Positions 26,748-36,344 are shown, numbered from the stretch's first letter. The stretch is DNA of 64,000 nucleotides from Chitinophagaceae bacterium (GCA_017307755.1 JAFKGQ010000009.1:186001-250000), one strand, 5' to 3'. Made by a program: numbers and translations. Notes: generated from the sequence alone by a model not told the origin.

Positions 26748-29700
26748 ATGCCAAATGTTCTTTGCAAACGCTTGACCTTGCCCGATATTTTTGCCCGGGG
26801 TGACGGCAAGTGGACATCAACCAAAAAACTGCTGTTGATTATGAATCTCATAGGTATAATCCTGCTTTCCACCTGCCTTGCCGCAAGCGCCGGGGGGTAT
26901 GCACAGAAAGTGACGATTTCTGTAAAGGATGCTCCTCTGGAAAAAGTATTTGAACAAATAAAACAGCAAACAAGGCTTTCCTTTTTGTGGGACGAAAAAA
27001 CGCTGAAACAATCCCGCCCGGTGACTATCGAGGCAAGAAACGCCTCTCTTGAGCAAGTAATGGATGCTTGCGTAAAAAACCAACCCATTACCTATACCAT
27101 TATACAAAATATGGTGGTGATAAAATTAAAGGATATGGGCCCAAACGAACAAACCGCCGCCGCGCCGCCACCCATTGATATTTCCGGCAGAGTGACGGAT
27201 GCCGAAGACAAGCCCCTTTCCGGCGTTTCTATCTCGGTGAAAGGTTCTGCCATCGGTACCGGTACCGATGCCGCGGGTTTTTTTACGCTAAAAGGGATTG
27301 ATGAAAACGCTGTCCTGGTATTTTCTTCGGTCGGCTACGAAACGAAAGTCGTGGCGCTTAAAAAAGAAACCGTCATCAATGTGGTGCTGGCCCTTAAAGT
27401 CGCCGCATTAAACGAGACGGTAATAATAGGATATGGATCTACCCGTAAAAGAGACCTCACCGGGTCCGTATCTACGCTAAATGTAGAAAAAGAATTTAAA
27501 AACATCCCTACGCCACGTGTCGATCAAATGTTGCAGGGCCGGGCAACGGGAGTTGACGTAAAGTCGGTGGATGGGGCGCCGGGATCAGGTACTACCATCC
27601 GTATCCGCGGCACGCGTTCCATCAATGCGACAAATGAACCGCTTTATGTTATTGATGGAATAATCGGCGCAGGTGACCTCAATAACATTAATCCTGCCGA
27701 TATTGAATCTATCGATATTCTGAAAGATGCTTCTGCTGCGGCTATTTACGGATCAAGGGGATCGAATGGCGTTATTATCGTCACTACCAAACAAGGAAAG
27801 GCCGGAAAAGATCAGGTTAATGTATCTGCAGCTTATGGTTTTCAGCAACTGCCCAAAACACTTGACCTGATGAAAACCCGCGATTTTGCCAAATTTGAAG
27901 ATGAAGCGCGGAAAGAATTCGCCAACTATCCGCCGTTGTATGCCAATGTCGATTCTATCGTAAACATCGTTGGTGAAGATGGCACCAACTGGACAAAAGC
28001 GGTAACCCATAAAGCGATCTATTCAAATTACAACCTTTCCTACTCCGGCGGGGGTAATGGATTGACCTACTACGCATCCGGCAACGTGTTGAAACAGGAT
28101 GGCATCATCATTAACTCCGGGTACAAAAGATACCAGGCACATTTAAACCTCGATAAGAAATTTTCTTCCAGGGTCAAAACAGGCATCAATCTCAATATCA
28201 GCCGTGACCGCATCGACCAAACGCCTATTGAGCTGGGGTCCAGTCTTGGCTGGCGCGGGGGTATACTGGGTTTGCCACCTACGATGCGCGTATATAAAAA
28301 CGATGGGAGCTTTGAAACGTGGAACCCCATCGCCATAGCGGGCGCGCATATCGATAACCCAGTGGCACAGGCCAAACTGTTAACGCTTTTTACTACTTCG
28401 ACGAACCTGCTCGGAAATGCGTATGCAGAAGTCGAGATATTGAAAGGGCTTACTTTCAGATCGGGCTTCGGGACTATGATGTCTTCTTACCGGTACAACT
28501 ACTATTCCCCTACCTATATGCCTTCGAAGATCGCGTTGAATACGCAGCAGGGCAGTGCGACGGCTAAGGCCGGCTCATCCGCTTACCTGTTAAGCGCCAA
28601 TACGCTCAACTTCGATAGAAAAATCGGCAAGCAACATCATTTCAATATCACCGCTGGTTTTACGTATGAAAAAAGGAACAGCGAATATTTACAGGCTTCT
28701 GCAGGGGGACTTACGAATGATCTGCTGCAATACAATTATCTTAATGTAGCAGAGCAGTCTAACCGATCTATTTCCTCCTTCTACGATGAAAGTACGGTCG
28801 TTTCTTTTTTAGGCAGAGCTACTTATGATTTTAAAAACAGGTATTACTTCACCGCCACGGGCCGCTATGACGGCGCTTCCAATTTTGCAGAAAATCATAA
28901 ATGGGCATTTTTCCCTTCCGCCGCTTTTAAGTGGCGTGTATCAGAAGAACCGTTCTTTCAACAAATGCGAATACTGGAAAAAGACATTATCAGCGATCTT
29001 GCGTTCCGTGTCAGTTATGGCGTATCGGGCAACCAGGGCATCGGCAATTATCAGTCGCTGGCTTCCATAGCCTCAAACTCCAATGGATATCTGTTTGGCA
29101 ATAATTATTCCCTTGGGTATACGCAGGGTAATATCGCAAACAGTAATCTCACCTGGGAAACCACGGCACAGCTGGATGTGGGGACTGAATTACAGCTTTT
29201 TAAAGGAAGGGTTTCCATCGATGCGGATTATTACAATATGCGTACGCATAACTTGTTGCTCACCGTACAATTACCTAGCCAAACGGGTTATGGCAGCCGT
29301 CTGGTCAATTTAGGCAGAACGCTATCGCAGGGATTTGAATTCATGATCAAAGGCGATATTATCAGAACCAAATCCTTTTCATGGAACACGACAATCGCCA
29401 TCTCTACCAACAAACAAAAGGTACTTGACCTGGGCTCATTGGTAAGAGTAGCGCTGGATAATAACGATTATGGCGGCATCACCAGTTATCTTGAAGTAGG
29501 AGCGCCGATTGGCGCCAATTATGGAGTGGAATATGCCGGCACCTGGAAGAGCCAGGCGGAAATCGACGCCGAACTGGCAAAACCCGCCGACAAAAGGACC
29601 TATGTTTCCGCCAGCGCGTATTATAAACCGGGAAGACCTAAATATTTCGATTATGTCAAGGATGGCCAGTACACCGTTGCCGATCAACATTATCTGGGTA

Positions 29701-30194
29701 CACAAAATCCTACTTTATTCGGCGGCATCGGTAATACCTTCAGCTATAAGAAGCTCAGCCTCGACTTCTTCCTTCAATATGTATCAGGCAACACCATGTA
29801 TAACCAGTTTGAATTCTTCCTTGGATCAGGGCAGTTCATCGCCAACCAGTATTCATATATGGTGAACAGGTGGTCACCGGCGAATCCGACATCGAATGTT
29901 CCCAGTGTGGAATCACGCGATAATGTCCCCAGCACCCGCTATCTGCACGATGCATCCCTGATCCGGCTAAAATCGGCACGGATCAGCTATGATCTCACCG
30001 GGTTAATCGCAAAAAAATATATGAAAGGTATCCAGGTTTATCTTGCCGGCACTAACCTGTTTCTCCTTACAAAATACAACGGGTTTGATCCTGAAGTAAA
30101 TAAATCAGGCGAAAGTTCTACTATCCGGGCAAAAGATGACGGCACTTATCCCAACAGCAGAACGTATACAGCAGGCATAAACATCAATTTATAA
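26748..30194 (+). CDS. SusC-family TonB-dependent transporter with N-terminal STN signalling domain
   Basis: 1148 residues. An extended signal region (hydrophobic stretch LLIMNLIGIILLSTCLAASAGG) leads into an STN domain at about 55-125 (VTISVKDAPLEKVFEQIKQ, then NASLEQVMDACVKNQPITY), then a carboxypeptidase-like domain (ISGRVTDAEDKPLSGVSI), TonB box (NETVIIGYGSTRKR), plug (LQGRATGVDV, TIRIRGTRSINAT, LYVIDGIIG, DASAAAIYGSRGSNGVIIVTT) and the barrel ending AGININL. The STN domain and the upstream sigma/FecR genes show it is a transducer as well as an importer. The ATG at 26748 gives the full N-terminus; an ATG at 26841 would still keep a signal peptide. The downstream GH42 suggests a beta-galactoside substrate. 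Confidence 0.96.
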   Translation: MPNVLCKRLTLPDIFARGDGKWTSTKKLLLIMNLIGIILLSTCLAASAGGYAQKVTISVKDAPLEKVFEQIKQQTRLSFLWDEKTLKQSRPVTIEARNASLEQVMDACVKNQPITYTIIQNMVVIKLKDMGPNEQTAAAPPPIDISGRVTDAEDKPLSGVSISVKGSAIGTGTDAAGFFTLKGIDENAVLVFSSVGYETKVVALKKETVINVVLALKVAALNETVIIGYGSTRKRDLTGSVSTLNVEKEFKNIPTPRVDQMLQGRATGVDVKSVDGAPGSGTTIRIRGTRSINATNEPLYVIDGIIGAGDLNNINPADIESIDILKDASAAAIYGSRGSNGVIIVTTKQGKAGKDQVNVSAAYGFQQLPKTLDLMKTRDFAKFEDEARKEFANYPPLYANVDSIVNIVGEDGTNWTKAVTHKAIYSNYNLSYSGGGNGLTYYASGNVLKQDGIIINSGYKRYQAHLNLDKKFSSRVKTGINLNISRDRIDQTPIELGSSLGWRGGILGLPPTMRVYKNDGSFETWNPIAIAGAHIDNPVAQAKLLTLFTTSTNLLGNAYAEVEILKGLTFRSGFGTMMSSYRYNYYSPTYMPSKIALNTQQGSATAKAGSSAYLLSANTLNFDRKIGKQHHFNITAGFTYEKRNSEYLQASAGGLTNDLLQYNYLNVAEQSNRSISSFYDESTVVSFLGRATYDFKNRYYFTATGRYDGASNFAENHKWAFFPSAAFKWRVSEEPFFQQMRILEKDIISDLAFRVSYGVSGNQGIGNYQSLASIASNSNGYLFGNNYSLGYTQGNIANSNLTWETTAQLDVGTELQLFKGRVSIDADYYNMRTHNLLLTVQLPSQTGYGSRLVNLGRTLSQGFEFMIKGDIIRTKSFSWNTTIAISTNKQKVLDLGSLVRVALDNNDYGGITSYLEVGAPIGANYGVEYAGTWKSQAEIDAELAKPADKRTYVSASAYYKPGRPKYFDYVKDGQYTVADQHYLGTQNPTLFGGIGNTFSYKKLSLDFFLQYVSGNTMYNQFEFFLGSGQFIANQYSYMVNRWSPANPTSNVPSVESRDNVPSTRYLHDASLIRLKSARISYDLTGLIAKKYMKGIQVYLAGTNLFLLTKYNGFDPEVNKSGESSTIRAKDDGTYPNSRTYTAGININL

Positions 30195-30213
30195 ACAGCA
30201 AAAGTTCATTAAG

Positions 30214-31710
30214 ATGAAACCGAACGTAAAAAAAATTGTAAGCTATTTATACTTTGTAACGCTTATCTTACTAGCCGGGTGCAGCAAAAAACTGGAGGAG
30301 CAGCCAAAAACCTTTATTTCACCTGACCGGTTTTTTCAAAATGTCACGCAATGCACGCAGGCAGTAAAAGGCGTATATATCCCACTTAACGATATATTCG
30401 GACAAGAAAGCCTTTGGTTGACTACCGAGGCGGGAACGGATCTTACGGTAGGCAGTCAAACATATACTGAATCCAACTACACGTATACACCGGGCAGCCC
30501 GGGCACTTCATACGGCATGTGGAATAAACTGTACGTAGCCATTATAAATGCAAATTTTGTTATCAACCGGATCGGCAAATCGCCTATTGACGCTGCTGCC
30601 AAGGCAAAACTGATAGGAGAGGCGAAATTTCTGCGGGGCATGTTCTATTTTATGCTCAGCAATCTTTTTGGCGACGTACCGTACTATGAAACGGAAGTAA
30701 ATGGTACGACCCTTGATAAGATCGGCTCGCTGGCCCGGACACCGCTGCCGGAAGTGCGGGATAGCATTATTAAAGATTTACAGTATGCTATTACCAACTT
30801 GCCGGTGTCTTATGCTGCTGCGGAAACGGGCAGGGCAACAAAAGGTGCAGCGCAGGCTTTACTTGCAAAGGTCTTCCTGTATAACAAAGATTGGGTCAAT
30901 GCGCAAAGTACGGCGCAACAAGTGGTAGACGGCGGCCAGTATATCCTGCTGACCAACTATGCCAATTTGTTTGATGTCAATGGCGGGTTCAAGAATAATA
31001 AAGAATCTATTTTTGAAATACAGTACCGGCGTGATGCTGCCGCCAATATTAATTATAAAGTGCATTACTATTATACCTGGTACTTTCCCTTCCAGGTAGG
31101 CAATACATTCGGAGGTGTGGACTTCGGTACGACCACGCTCATCGGGTATGAACTATTATATCCCACCCAAAAAATGGCCAACCTGTTTGAGGCAGGTGAT
31201 AAAAGGAAACCGGTAGTGGTCTCTTTTGACTATAACGGGCAGTCTTTTACGCGATTGCCAAAACCGGGACGCCCCTGGTTTGGTCCCAAGTTCTGGGACC
31301 TCCAGGCCAATGAACGCAACAGCGGGAAAAATTTATACTTTCTCCGGTATGCCGATGTAATTCTAACCCTGGCAGAAGCGATGAACGAACAAAATAATAC
31401 GGCAGGCTGTATCACCGAACTCAACAAAATAAGAACGGATCATGCCGGGCTTCCGGATTTAACGCCGGGATTGTCGCAAGACTCCCTGCGCTCGCTGATA
31501 CGAAATGAAAGAGGAATTGAATTTGTAGGGGAATTTCAGCGGAAATGGGATCTTGCCCGCTGGGGAATACTGGCACAATCCGTCCAATCAGCTCAAGGCA
31601 CGGATAATACGCTGGCAGCAAACAATGTCAGGGAATTCCACCGGTATTTCCCAATACCAGCTGCGGAAATTGTCAAAAACCCTAATCTCACACAAAATAC
31701 AGGCTATTGA
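30214..31710 (+). CDS. RagB/SusD-family outer-membrane lipoprotein
   Basis: 498 residues. Lipobox LLAGC ends the signal peptide, followed by SKKLEEQPKTFISPDRFFQN, typical of mature RagB/SusD. KLIGEAKFLRGMFYFMLSNLFGDVPYY and NLYFLRYADVILTLAEAMNEQN are the family's diagnostic helical motifs, and LIRNERGIEFVGEFQRKWDLARWG closes the core. It is the glycan-binding partner of the SusC ending 19 nt upstream and precedes an SGNH hydrolase and a GH42 gene in the same direction. Confidence 0.95.
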   Translation: MKPNVKKIVSYLYFVTLILLAGCSKKLEEQPKTFISPDRFFQNVTQCTQAVKGVYIPLNDIFGQESLWLTTEAGTDLTVGSQTYTESNYTYTPGSPGTSYGMWNKLYVAIINANFVINRIGKSPIDAAAKAKLIGEAKFLRGMFYFMLSNLFGDVPYYETEVNGTTLDKIGSLARTPLPEVRDSIIKDLQYAITNLPVSYAAAETGRATKGAAQALLAKVFLYNKDWVNAQSTAQQVVDGGQYILLTNYANLFDVNGGFKNNKESIFEIQYRRDAAANINYKVHYYYTWYFPFQVGNTFGGVDFGTTTLIGYELLYPTQKMANLFEAGDKRKPVVVSFDYNGQSFTRLPKPGRPWFGPKFWDLQANERNSGKNLYFLRYADVILTLAEAMNEQNNTAGCITELNKIRTDHAGLPDLTPGLSQDSLRSLIRNERGIEFVGEFQRKWDLARWGILAQSVQSAQGTDNTLAANNVREFHRYFPIPAAEIVKNPNLTQNTGY

Positions 31711-31751
31711 TCCAGGCAGACAATAAAATACTTTTCCATAAATAATAAACA

Positions 31752-32543
31752 ATGCCATTAACGATCCCCCCGGCTATAAAAAAAAGCACTGTCATTTTCA
31801 TCCTGCTGGCTTTTTTTAACAGGCCCATGTTCGCCCAGGCAAATACGGAATCTTACCTCGGCGCGATCAAACAGGAGTTAATAAAAGCGTGGCCGGGTAA
31901 TCGAACTATCAACCTGGTTTTTCATGGCCATTCCGTTCCTGCGGGGTATTTCAAAACCCCTGAAGTAAAAACGTTCGATGCTTATCCCTCCCTGCTGGCA
32001 AAAGGGTTAAAAGCTATTTATCCCAATGCAGTCATTAATGTGATCATTACAGCCATAGGTGGAGAAAACTCAGTAAAAGGACAGCGACGGTTTAAGCGGG
32101 ATGTATTGCGGTACAGACCTGATGTTCTATTCATCGACTATGCTCTTAACGACCGGTTCATTGTCAAAAACGACAGCATTGCCAGCCTGCGGGAATCCAA
32201 AAAAGCAATGGAAAAGATGATCAGGGCCGCGCAGAAAAAGAATATTAAGATCATTCTGCTTACGCCTTCCCCTGATAAGCGGGAGAATATTTTACAGCCG
32301 GACTGTGCGCTGCAACGGTTTACAACGCAAATCACGCAACTGGCTATAAAATATGACATCGGCCTGGCTGATGCCTTTTCCCGGTTTAAAGACCGGGTAG
32401 CCGGAGGAGAAGATATTGAAAAATATATGTCGCAGGTAAACCACCCTAATAAAGAGGGGCACCAGATCATTGCCGATGAGATCTCAAAATGGTTTGGTAA
32501 CCTTCCGGTTCTTAATTCGACGGGCGAAAGATTGGTAAAATAA
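31752..32543 (+). CDS. SGNH/GDSL-like esterase with non-canonical blocks, secreted
   Basis: 263 residues with an N-terminal hydrophobic signal (STVIFILLAFFNRPMFAQA). The SGNH pattern is recognisable but altered: block I reads FHGHSVPAGYF, giving the nucleophile Ser61 in a GHS instead of GDS; block III reads DYALND (Asn133) instead of GxND; block V reads SQVNHPNKEGH, keeping His231 but with Gln where the Asp three residues earlier is usual. It may be a carbohydrate esterase (for example a deacetylase) that clears substituents before the GH42 enzyme 6 nt downstream acts. Ser, Asn and His are all present, so activity is plausible. Confidence 0.8.
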   Translation: MPLTIPPAIKKSTVIFILLAFFNRPMFAQANTESYLGAIKQELIKAWPGNRTINLVFHGHSVPAGYFKTPEVKTFDAYPSLLAKGLKAIYPNAVINVIITAIGGENSVKGQRRFKRDVLRYRPDVLFIDYALNDRFIVKNDSIASLRESKKAMEKMIRAAQKKNIKIILLTPSPDKRENILQPDCALQRFTTQITQLAIKYDIGLADAFSRFKDRVAGGEDIEKYMSQVNHPNKEGHQIIADEISKWFGNLPVLNSTGERLVK

Positions 32544-32549
32544 AAATAT

Positions 32550-34640
32550 ATGGTAAAAAAGGCTGTTTTACTTTGTTTATCTTTCTGTTTTGTTCAATCG
32601 TTCTTTGGACAGGGGAGAAACCGGTTTTTCTCAGACAGCAGTTTAATGTTGGTCGGATCATATTACTACCCTGAACAATGGCCTAAGGACAACTGGGCAC
32701 GGGATTTAAAAAAGATGGGGGAGCTGGGATTCGACTTCACCCATTTCGGTGAATTTGCCTGGGCCGCTATGGAGCCGGAAGAAGGGAGATATGATTTTTC
32801 ATGGCTGGATGAAGCGGTGAAAATAGCAGAAAAAAATCATCTGAAGGTGATCATGTGTACGCCTACTCCTACGCCACCCGCGTGGTTGACAAAAAAATAC
32901 CCCGAAGTATTGATGGTAAATGATGAGGGAAGAACTATCCGGCACGGTGCAAGGCAACACGCATCCTGGTCAAGCAAAAAATACCGTGAGTATGTTGAAA
33001 AGATTGTAACAATCCTGGCAAGACGATACGGCAATAACAAGGCTGTTTGGGGATGGCAGATAGACAATGAACCTTCCCATTATGGAAGCCCATATGATTA
33101 TAATGCTTCTGCGCAGGCCAATTTTCGGGAATGGTTGCGAAAAAAATACAAAACCATCGATGCCCTAAATAAAAGCTGGGCCACCACATTCTGGAGCCTT
33201 ACGTATAATGACTTTAACCAAATAAGGATACCGAATGCAAAGGAACTGGTACAACAGCCCAACCCGCATGCCATACTGGATTTTAAAAGATTCACCGCAG
33301 ACGAAGTAGCTTCATTTGTATTATTTCAGCAAAAAATATTGCGCAAATATGTTTCCCCGCAGCAATGGATCACAACGAACCTTATCCCGGATTTCAACCC
33401 GGTGGATCCCAATCGCATGGCAGCGCTGGACATAATGACTTATACCAAATACCTCGTGGCCGGGTTTGAAATGGGCGAAGGCGAGCAGGGTTTCAGAATG
33501 GGATCAAGTACAAGCATCGGCTATTCCAATGATCGTTTCAGGCCTATCAATGGTTTATCGGGTGTTATGGAACTGCAGCCGGGACAGGTCAATTGGGGTA
33601 AATACAACCCGCAAACCATGCCGGGCACGGTACGCATGTGGATATACCATGTGTTTGCAGGCGGTAATAAGTTCGTCTGCAATTATCGTTTCCGTCAACC
33701 TTTGTTCGCGGGCGAGCAATATCATTACGGCATTTTAAAAACAGACGGCATAACTGTAAGCAGCAGTGGTGATGAATATATACAGGTCATAAAAGAATTG
33801 CACAGCCTGAAAAAATCATACCATCCGGGTACACCCGTGCCGCCCGCTTATGCTGCAAGAAAAACCGCTATTCTTTTTAGCCAGGAAAGCCAATGGGAAA
33901 CAGATAACCAGCCACAAACCAACCAGTGGAATTTCATGAACCACATCATGAAATATTACCGGGCACTGCAGTCGTTTGGCGCGCCGGTGGATGTAATTGA
34001 TGAGCATGCTGATTTTTCAGCTTACCCGGTGGTCATTGCACCTTGCTTTCAATTGCTGGATAAAGCGCTGGTAGCAAAGTGGAAAAACTATGTAGAACAG
34101 GGAGGGCATTTGGTTTTGACCTGCCGGACGGGACAAAAAGACCGGGAAGCGCATTTGTGGGAAGCAAAATTCGCCGCCCCTATATATGACCTCATCGGCG
34201 CAAAGGAGATCTCTTATGATTTGCTGCCGGAAGAACGCACCGGCCACATTAAAATGGGGGAGCAAACATTTAAATGGAACAATTGGGCCGATGTTATTGA
34301 AGCGGGTGATGCGGAAGTAGTGGCAACTTATAATGATCAATTTTATAAAGGCAAAGCGGCCGTTGTATTTAAAAAGATCGGGAAAGGTACGGTTACTTAC
34401 ATCGGCCCGGATACCGACGACGGTGAGTTGGAACGGGAAGTTTTGAAAAAACTGTATACGAATGCCGGCATCGGCTTATTAGATTTGCCGAAAGGCGTTG
34501 TGGTAGGATGGCGCGACGGATTTTGGATCGGATTGAACTATACCTCTCAACAGCAAAACATTCCCGTCCCCGACAATGCCACTATCATGCTGGGTAGTAA
34601 AACGCTGGCACCTGCGGATGTCGTTATCTGGAAGGAATAA
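32550..34640 (+). CDS. GH42 beta-galactosidase, secreted
   Basis: 696 residues with a Sec signal peptide (AVLLCLSFCFVQSFFGQ). The TIM barrel starts GSYYYPEQWPKDNWARDLKKM; the acid/base is Glu174 in GWQIDNEPSHYG and the nucleophile Glu341 in GVMELQPGQVNWG. The trimerisation domain (IDEHADFSAYPVVIAPCFQL) and the C-terminal beta domain follow, which matches full-length GH42. It removes beta-linked galactose from oligosaccharides such as galactan or arabinogalactan fragments. The signal peptide puts it in the periplasm or outside, beside the SusCD and esterase of the same locus. Confidence 0.94.
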   Translation: MVKKAVLLCLSFCFVQSFFGQGRNRFFSDSSLMLVGSYYYPEQWPKDNWARDLKKMGELGFDFTHFGEFAWAAMEPEEGRYDFSWLDEAVKIAEKNHLKVIMCTPTPTPPAWLTKKYPEVLMVNDEGRTIRHGARQHASWSSKKYREYVEKIVTILARRYGNNKAVWGWQIDNEPSHYGSPYDYNASAQANFREWLRKKYKTIDALNKSWATTFWSLTYNDFNQIRIPNAKELVQQPNPHAILDFKRFTADEVASFVLFQQKILRKYVSPQQWITTNLIPDFNPVDPNRMAALDIMTYTKYLVAGFEMGEGEQGFRMGSSTSIGYSNDRFRPINGLSGVMELQPGQVNWGKYNPQTMPGTVRMWIYHVFAGGNKFVCNYRFRQPLFAGEQYHYGILKTDGITVSSSGDEYIQVIKELHSLKKSYHPGTPVPPAYAARKTAILFSQESQWETDNQPQTNQWNFMNHIMKYYRALQSFGAPVDVIDEHADFSAYPVVIAPCFQLLDKALVAKWKNYVEQGGHLVLTCRTGQKDREAHLWEAKFAAPIYDLIGAKEISYDLLPEERTGHIKMGEQTFKWNNWADVIEAGDAEVVATYNDQFYKGKAAVVFKKIGKGTVTYIGPDTDDGELEREVLKKLYTNAGIGLLDLPKGVVVGWRDGFWIGLNYTSQQQNIPVPDNATIMLGSKTLAPADVVIWKE

Positions 34641-34701
34641 GGAGCTGATGGCCAGGAAAATAGTTTGAGAGAGAGAATAAAAAGGATGATTAGCTTTGCA
34701 C

Positions 34702-34737
34702 AAAAAAAAGCGAAAAACCATTTCTGATTTTCCGCTT
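34702..34737 (-). terminator. Rho-independent terminator of tRNA-Ala
   Basis: On the minus strand, AAGCGGAAAA (34737-34728) pairs with TTTTTCGCTT (34717-34708), including one G-U pair, with a 10-nt loop, and a run of U residues follows to 34702. It lies 8 nt after the tRNA 3' end. Confidence 0.8.
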
Positions 34738-34744
34738 GACTGAG

Positions 34745-34818
34745 TGGAGGTTACCGGAGTCGAACCGGTGACCTTTTGCATGCCATGCAAACGCTCTAGC
34801 CAACTGAGCTAAACCCCC
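34745..34818 (-). tRNA. tRNA-Ala (anticodon GGC)
   Basis: Minus-strand cloverleaf: acceptor arms GGGGGTT and AACCTCC (one G-U pair), D arm GCTC...GAGC, anticodon stem TTTGC/GCAAA with loop ATGGCAT (anticodon GGC), T arm CCGGTTCGACTCCGG region, discriminator A. 74 nt; the CCA end is not encoded. It is a single tRNA gene with its own promoter and terminator. Confidence 0.95.
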
Positions 34819-34904
34819 TTTCACAATTCCGGGACGGCTGTAGGCGGACCGGCCCGGAAAAGCCCTTTGGACTACCTGTGCGACAGGGAGTCCGTTTGGG
34901 AGTG

Positions 34905-34912
34905 CAAATATA
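34905..34912 (-). promoter_or_regulatory. -7 box (TATATTTG) of the tRNA-Ala promoter
   Basis: On the minus strand TATATTTG matches the Bacteroidota -7 consensus TAnnTTTG; a TTG lies about 18 bases upstream. The 5' leader between it and the tRNA contains a strong hairpin (GGACT-A-CCTGT, loop GCG, ACAGG-G-AGTCC on the plus strand at 34869-34893). Confidence 0.65.
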
Positions 34913-34979
34913 TAGGTTTTTGACCTAAACAATTCAAAAATCGGGCTTGTTAATTATCTTTAGAGCTAATGTTCGAACT

Positions 34980-35153
34980 ATGGGAATCTGGAGACAATTT
35001 GCCGAGTACTTCTACATCAAGAAAAGGGATCCCAATGCACCGCATACCCAGTGGATGAAATATATGCATGGGATCAACCGGATATCGATCTTTATGTTCC
35101 TGGTGGGGATCATCATCATTATTATCAAGCTGCTTTTTTTCAGGAAGCATTAA
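34980..35153 (+). CDS. Small single-pass membrane protein (DUF6728-like)
   Basis: 57 residues from the ATG at 34980; an upstream in-frame start exists, but the sequence MGIWRQFAEYFYIKKRDP is the recognisable beginning. The N-terminal half is soluble and charged, with HTQWMKYMHGINRIS, and the C-terminal half is one membrane helix (IFMFLVGIIIIIIKLLFF) ending in RKH. This matches my memory of the short Bacteroidota family DUF6728; function unknown. It converges with lpxB, and its stop codon lies in the first of three GCATTAAGGG repeats. Confidence 0.75.
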   Translation: MGIWRQFAEYFYIKKRDPNAPHTQWMKYMHGINRISIFMFLVGIIIIIIKLLFFRKH

Positions 35154-35228
35154 GGGGGGCATCTGGCGCGGGAGGAGGCATTAAGGGACGGCATCCGGCG
35201 TTGTGGGAAGCGGGTGAAGCATTAAGGG
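35148..35228. repeat. Three spaced copies of GCATTAAGGG across a convergent gene junction
   Basis: GCATTAAGGG occurs at 35148-35157, 35178-35187 and 35219-35228. The first two are followed by the related segments GGGGCATCTGGCG and ACGGCATCCGGCG, so the unit is longer than the core. The first copy contains the stop codon of the small membrane protein and the third contains the stop codon of lpxB on the other strand. Probably local tandem duplication. Confidence 0.7.
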
Positions 35229-36337
35229 TGTGAAAGGAATTGCACGATGCTGCGGGCAGCATTGGCAGAGGCGTGTCCTCCCAGGCTGAGGAGCTCTTTC
35301 AGGGCTTTGTAGTCGGCGCGGAGCTGTTGTTGCCGTCCGGGGTCATTTAGTAATTCGTCCAGTTCTTTTTTTAGATTTTCCGGTGTGAGATCGTCCTGGA
35401 TCAACTCTTTTACCACGAGTTTGTCCATGATAAGATTGACGAGAGAAATGTATTTTACCTTGATCAGTCTTTTTGCGATCTGGTAGGAGAGAGGGCTGCC
35501 TTTGTAGCAGACTACTTCCGGCACGCCGAACAAGGCGGTTTCCAGGGTGGCTGTACCGGAGGTGACGCAGGCGGCTTTTGAACTTGCGAGGAGCGCATAG
35601 GTTTGGTTGCGTACGGAGAAGACGTTGGGGTGTGGGTTTAGCATGTCATTATAGAACTCGTCTTCCAGACCGGGGGCTTTGGCTACCACGAACCGGTGGT
35701 TGGGGAAATGGCGACACACTTCCAGCATAACGGGGAGCTTTTTTAATATCTCCTGCCGGCGGGAGCCGGGAAGCAGCGCGACGATGGGGGATGAGCCTGA
35801 GGTTTCGGGGAGTGAAGGGGGGGAGGAGAGAAAGTTATCGATTACCTCCACCAGGGGGTGGCCCACGTATTCCACGTCAAAATCCCAACGGCGATAGAAC
35901 TCCTTTTCAAAAGGGAGGATGACGAGCATCTTGTCCACATTCTCCTTTAGTTGCCGCACCCTTCCTTCCTTCCATGCCCATACCTGGGGGGAAATATAAT
36001 AGATGACCTTGAATCCCTGCTGGTGGGCCCATTTTGCAATCCTCATATTAAAGCCGGGATAATCCACCAGGATAAGCGTATCAGGCTTCCAGGACTGTAT
36101 GTCCTGCCGGCAGAATGCAAGGTTTCTGAAGATGGTGCGGAGATTGCTCAGGACCTCCACGAAGCCCATAAAAGCAAGCTCTTTATAGTGTTTTACCAAT
36201 GTGCCCCCGGCTGCCTGCATCAGGTCGCCGCCCCAGCACCGGACCTCGGTGTGCGGATCGGCTTTTTTCAATTCCTTGATGAGGTTGCTGCCGTGCAGAT
36301 CGCCGGAGGCTTCGCCGGCAATGATATAGTACTTCAT
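35222..36337 (-). CDS. lpxB: Lipid-A-disaccharide synthase
   Basis: 371 residues, the normal length for LpxB (GT19). It opens with KYYIIAGEASGDLHGSNLIKELK, the family signature, and has LVDYPGFNMRIAKWA near 92-106, YYISPQVWAWKEGRV near 112-126, LLPGSRRQEI near 192-201 and the C-terminal nucleotide-sugar motif SGTATLETALFGVPEVVCYK. The enzyme joins UDP-2,3-diacylglucosamine and lipid X to make the tetra-acyl disaccharide of lipid A at the cytoplasmic membrane surface. It is a single gene here, with a promoter -7 box only 7 nt before the start, so its mRNA may be nearly leaderless. Confidence 0.97.
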   Translation of the reverse strand: MKYYIIAGEASGDLHGSNLIKELKKADPHTEVRCWGGDLMQAAGGTLVKHYKELAFMGFVEVLSNLRTIFRNLAFCRQDIQSWKPDTLILVDYPGFNMRIAKWAHQQGFKVIYYISPQVWAWKEGRVRQLKENVDKMLVILPFEKEFYRRWDFDVEYVGHPLVEVIDNFLSSPPSLPETSGSSPIVALLPGSRRQEILKKLPVMLEVCRHFPNHRFVVAKAPGLEDEFYNDMLNPHPNVFSVRNQTYALLASSKAACVTSGTATLETALFGVPEVVCYKGSPLSYQIAKRLIKVKYISLVNLIMDKLVVKELIQDDLTPENLKKELDELLNDPGRQQQLRADYKALKELLSLGGHASANAARSIVQFLSHP

Positions 36338-36344
36338 GGAGGGG

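Noticed and set aside
34745..34818. tRNA-Ala as an integration site of a genomic island
   Set aside because: No partial copy of the tRNA 3' end and no integrase gene were seen on either side.
35148..35228. CRISPR-like array from three GCATTAAGGG copies
   Set aside because: Unit is only 10 bp, spacers are related to each other and of unequal size, and no cas genes are near.
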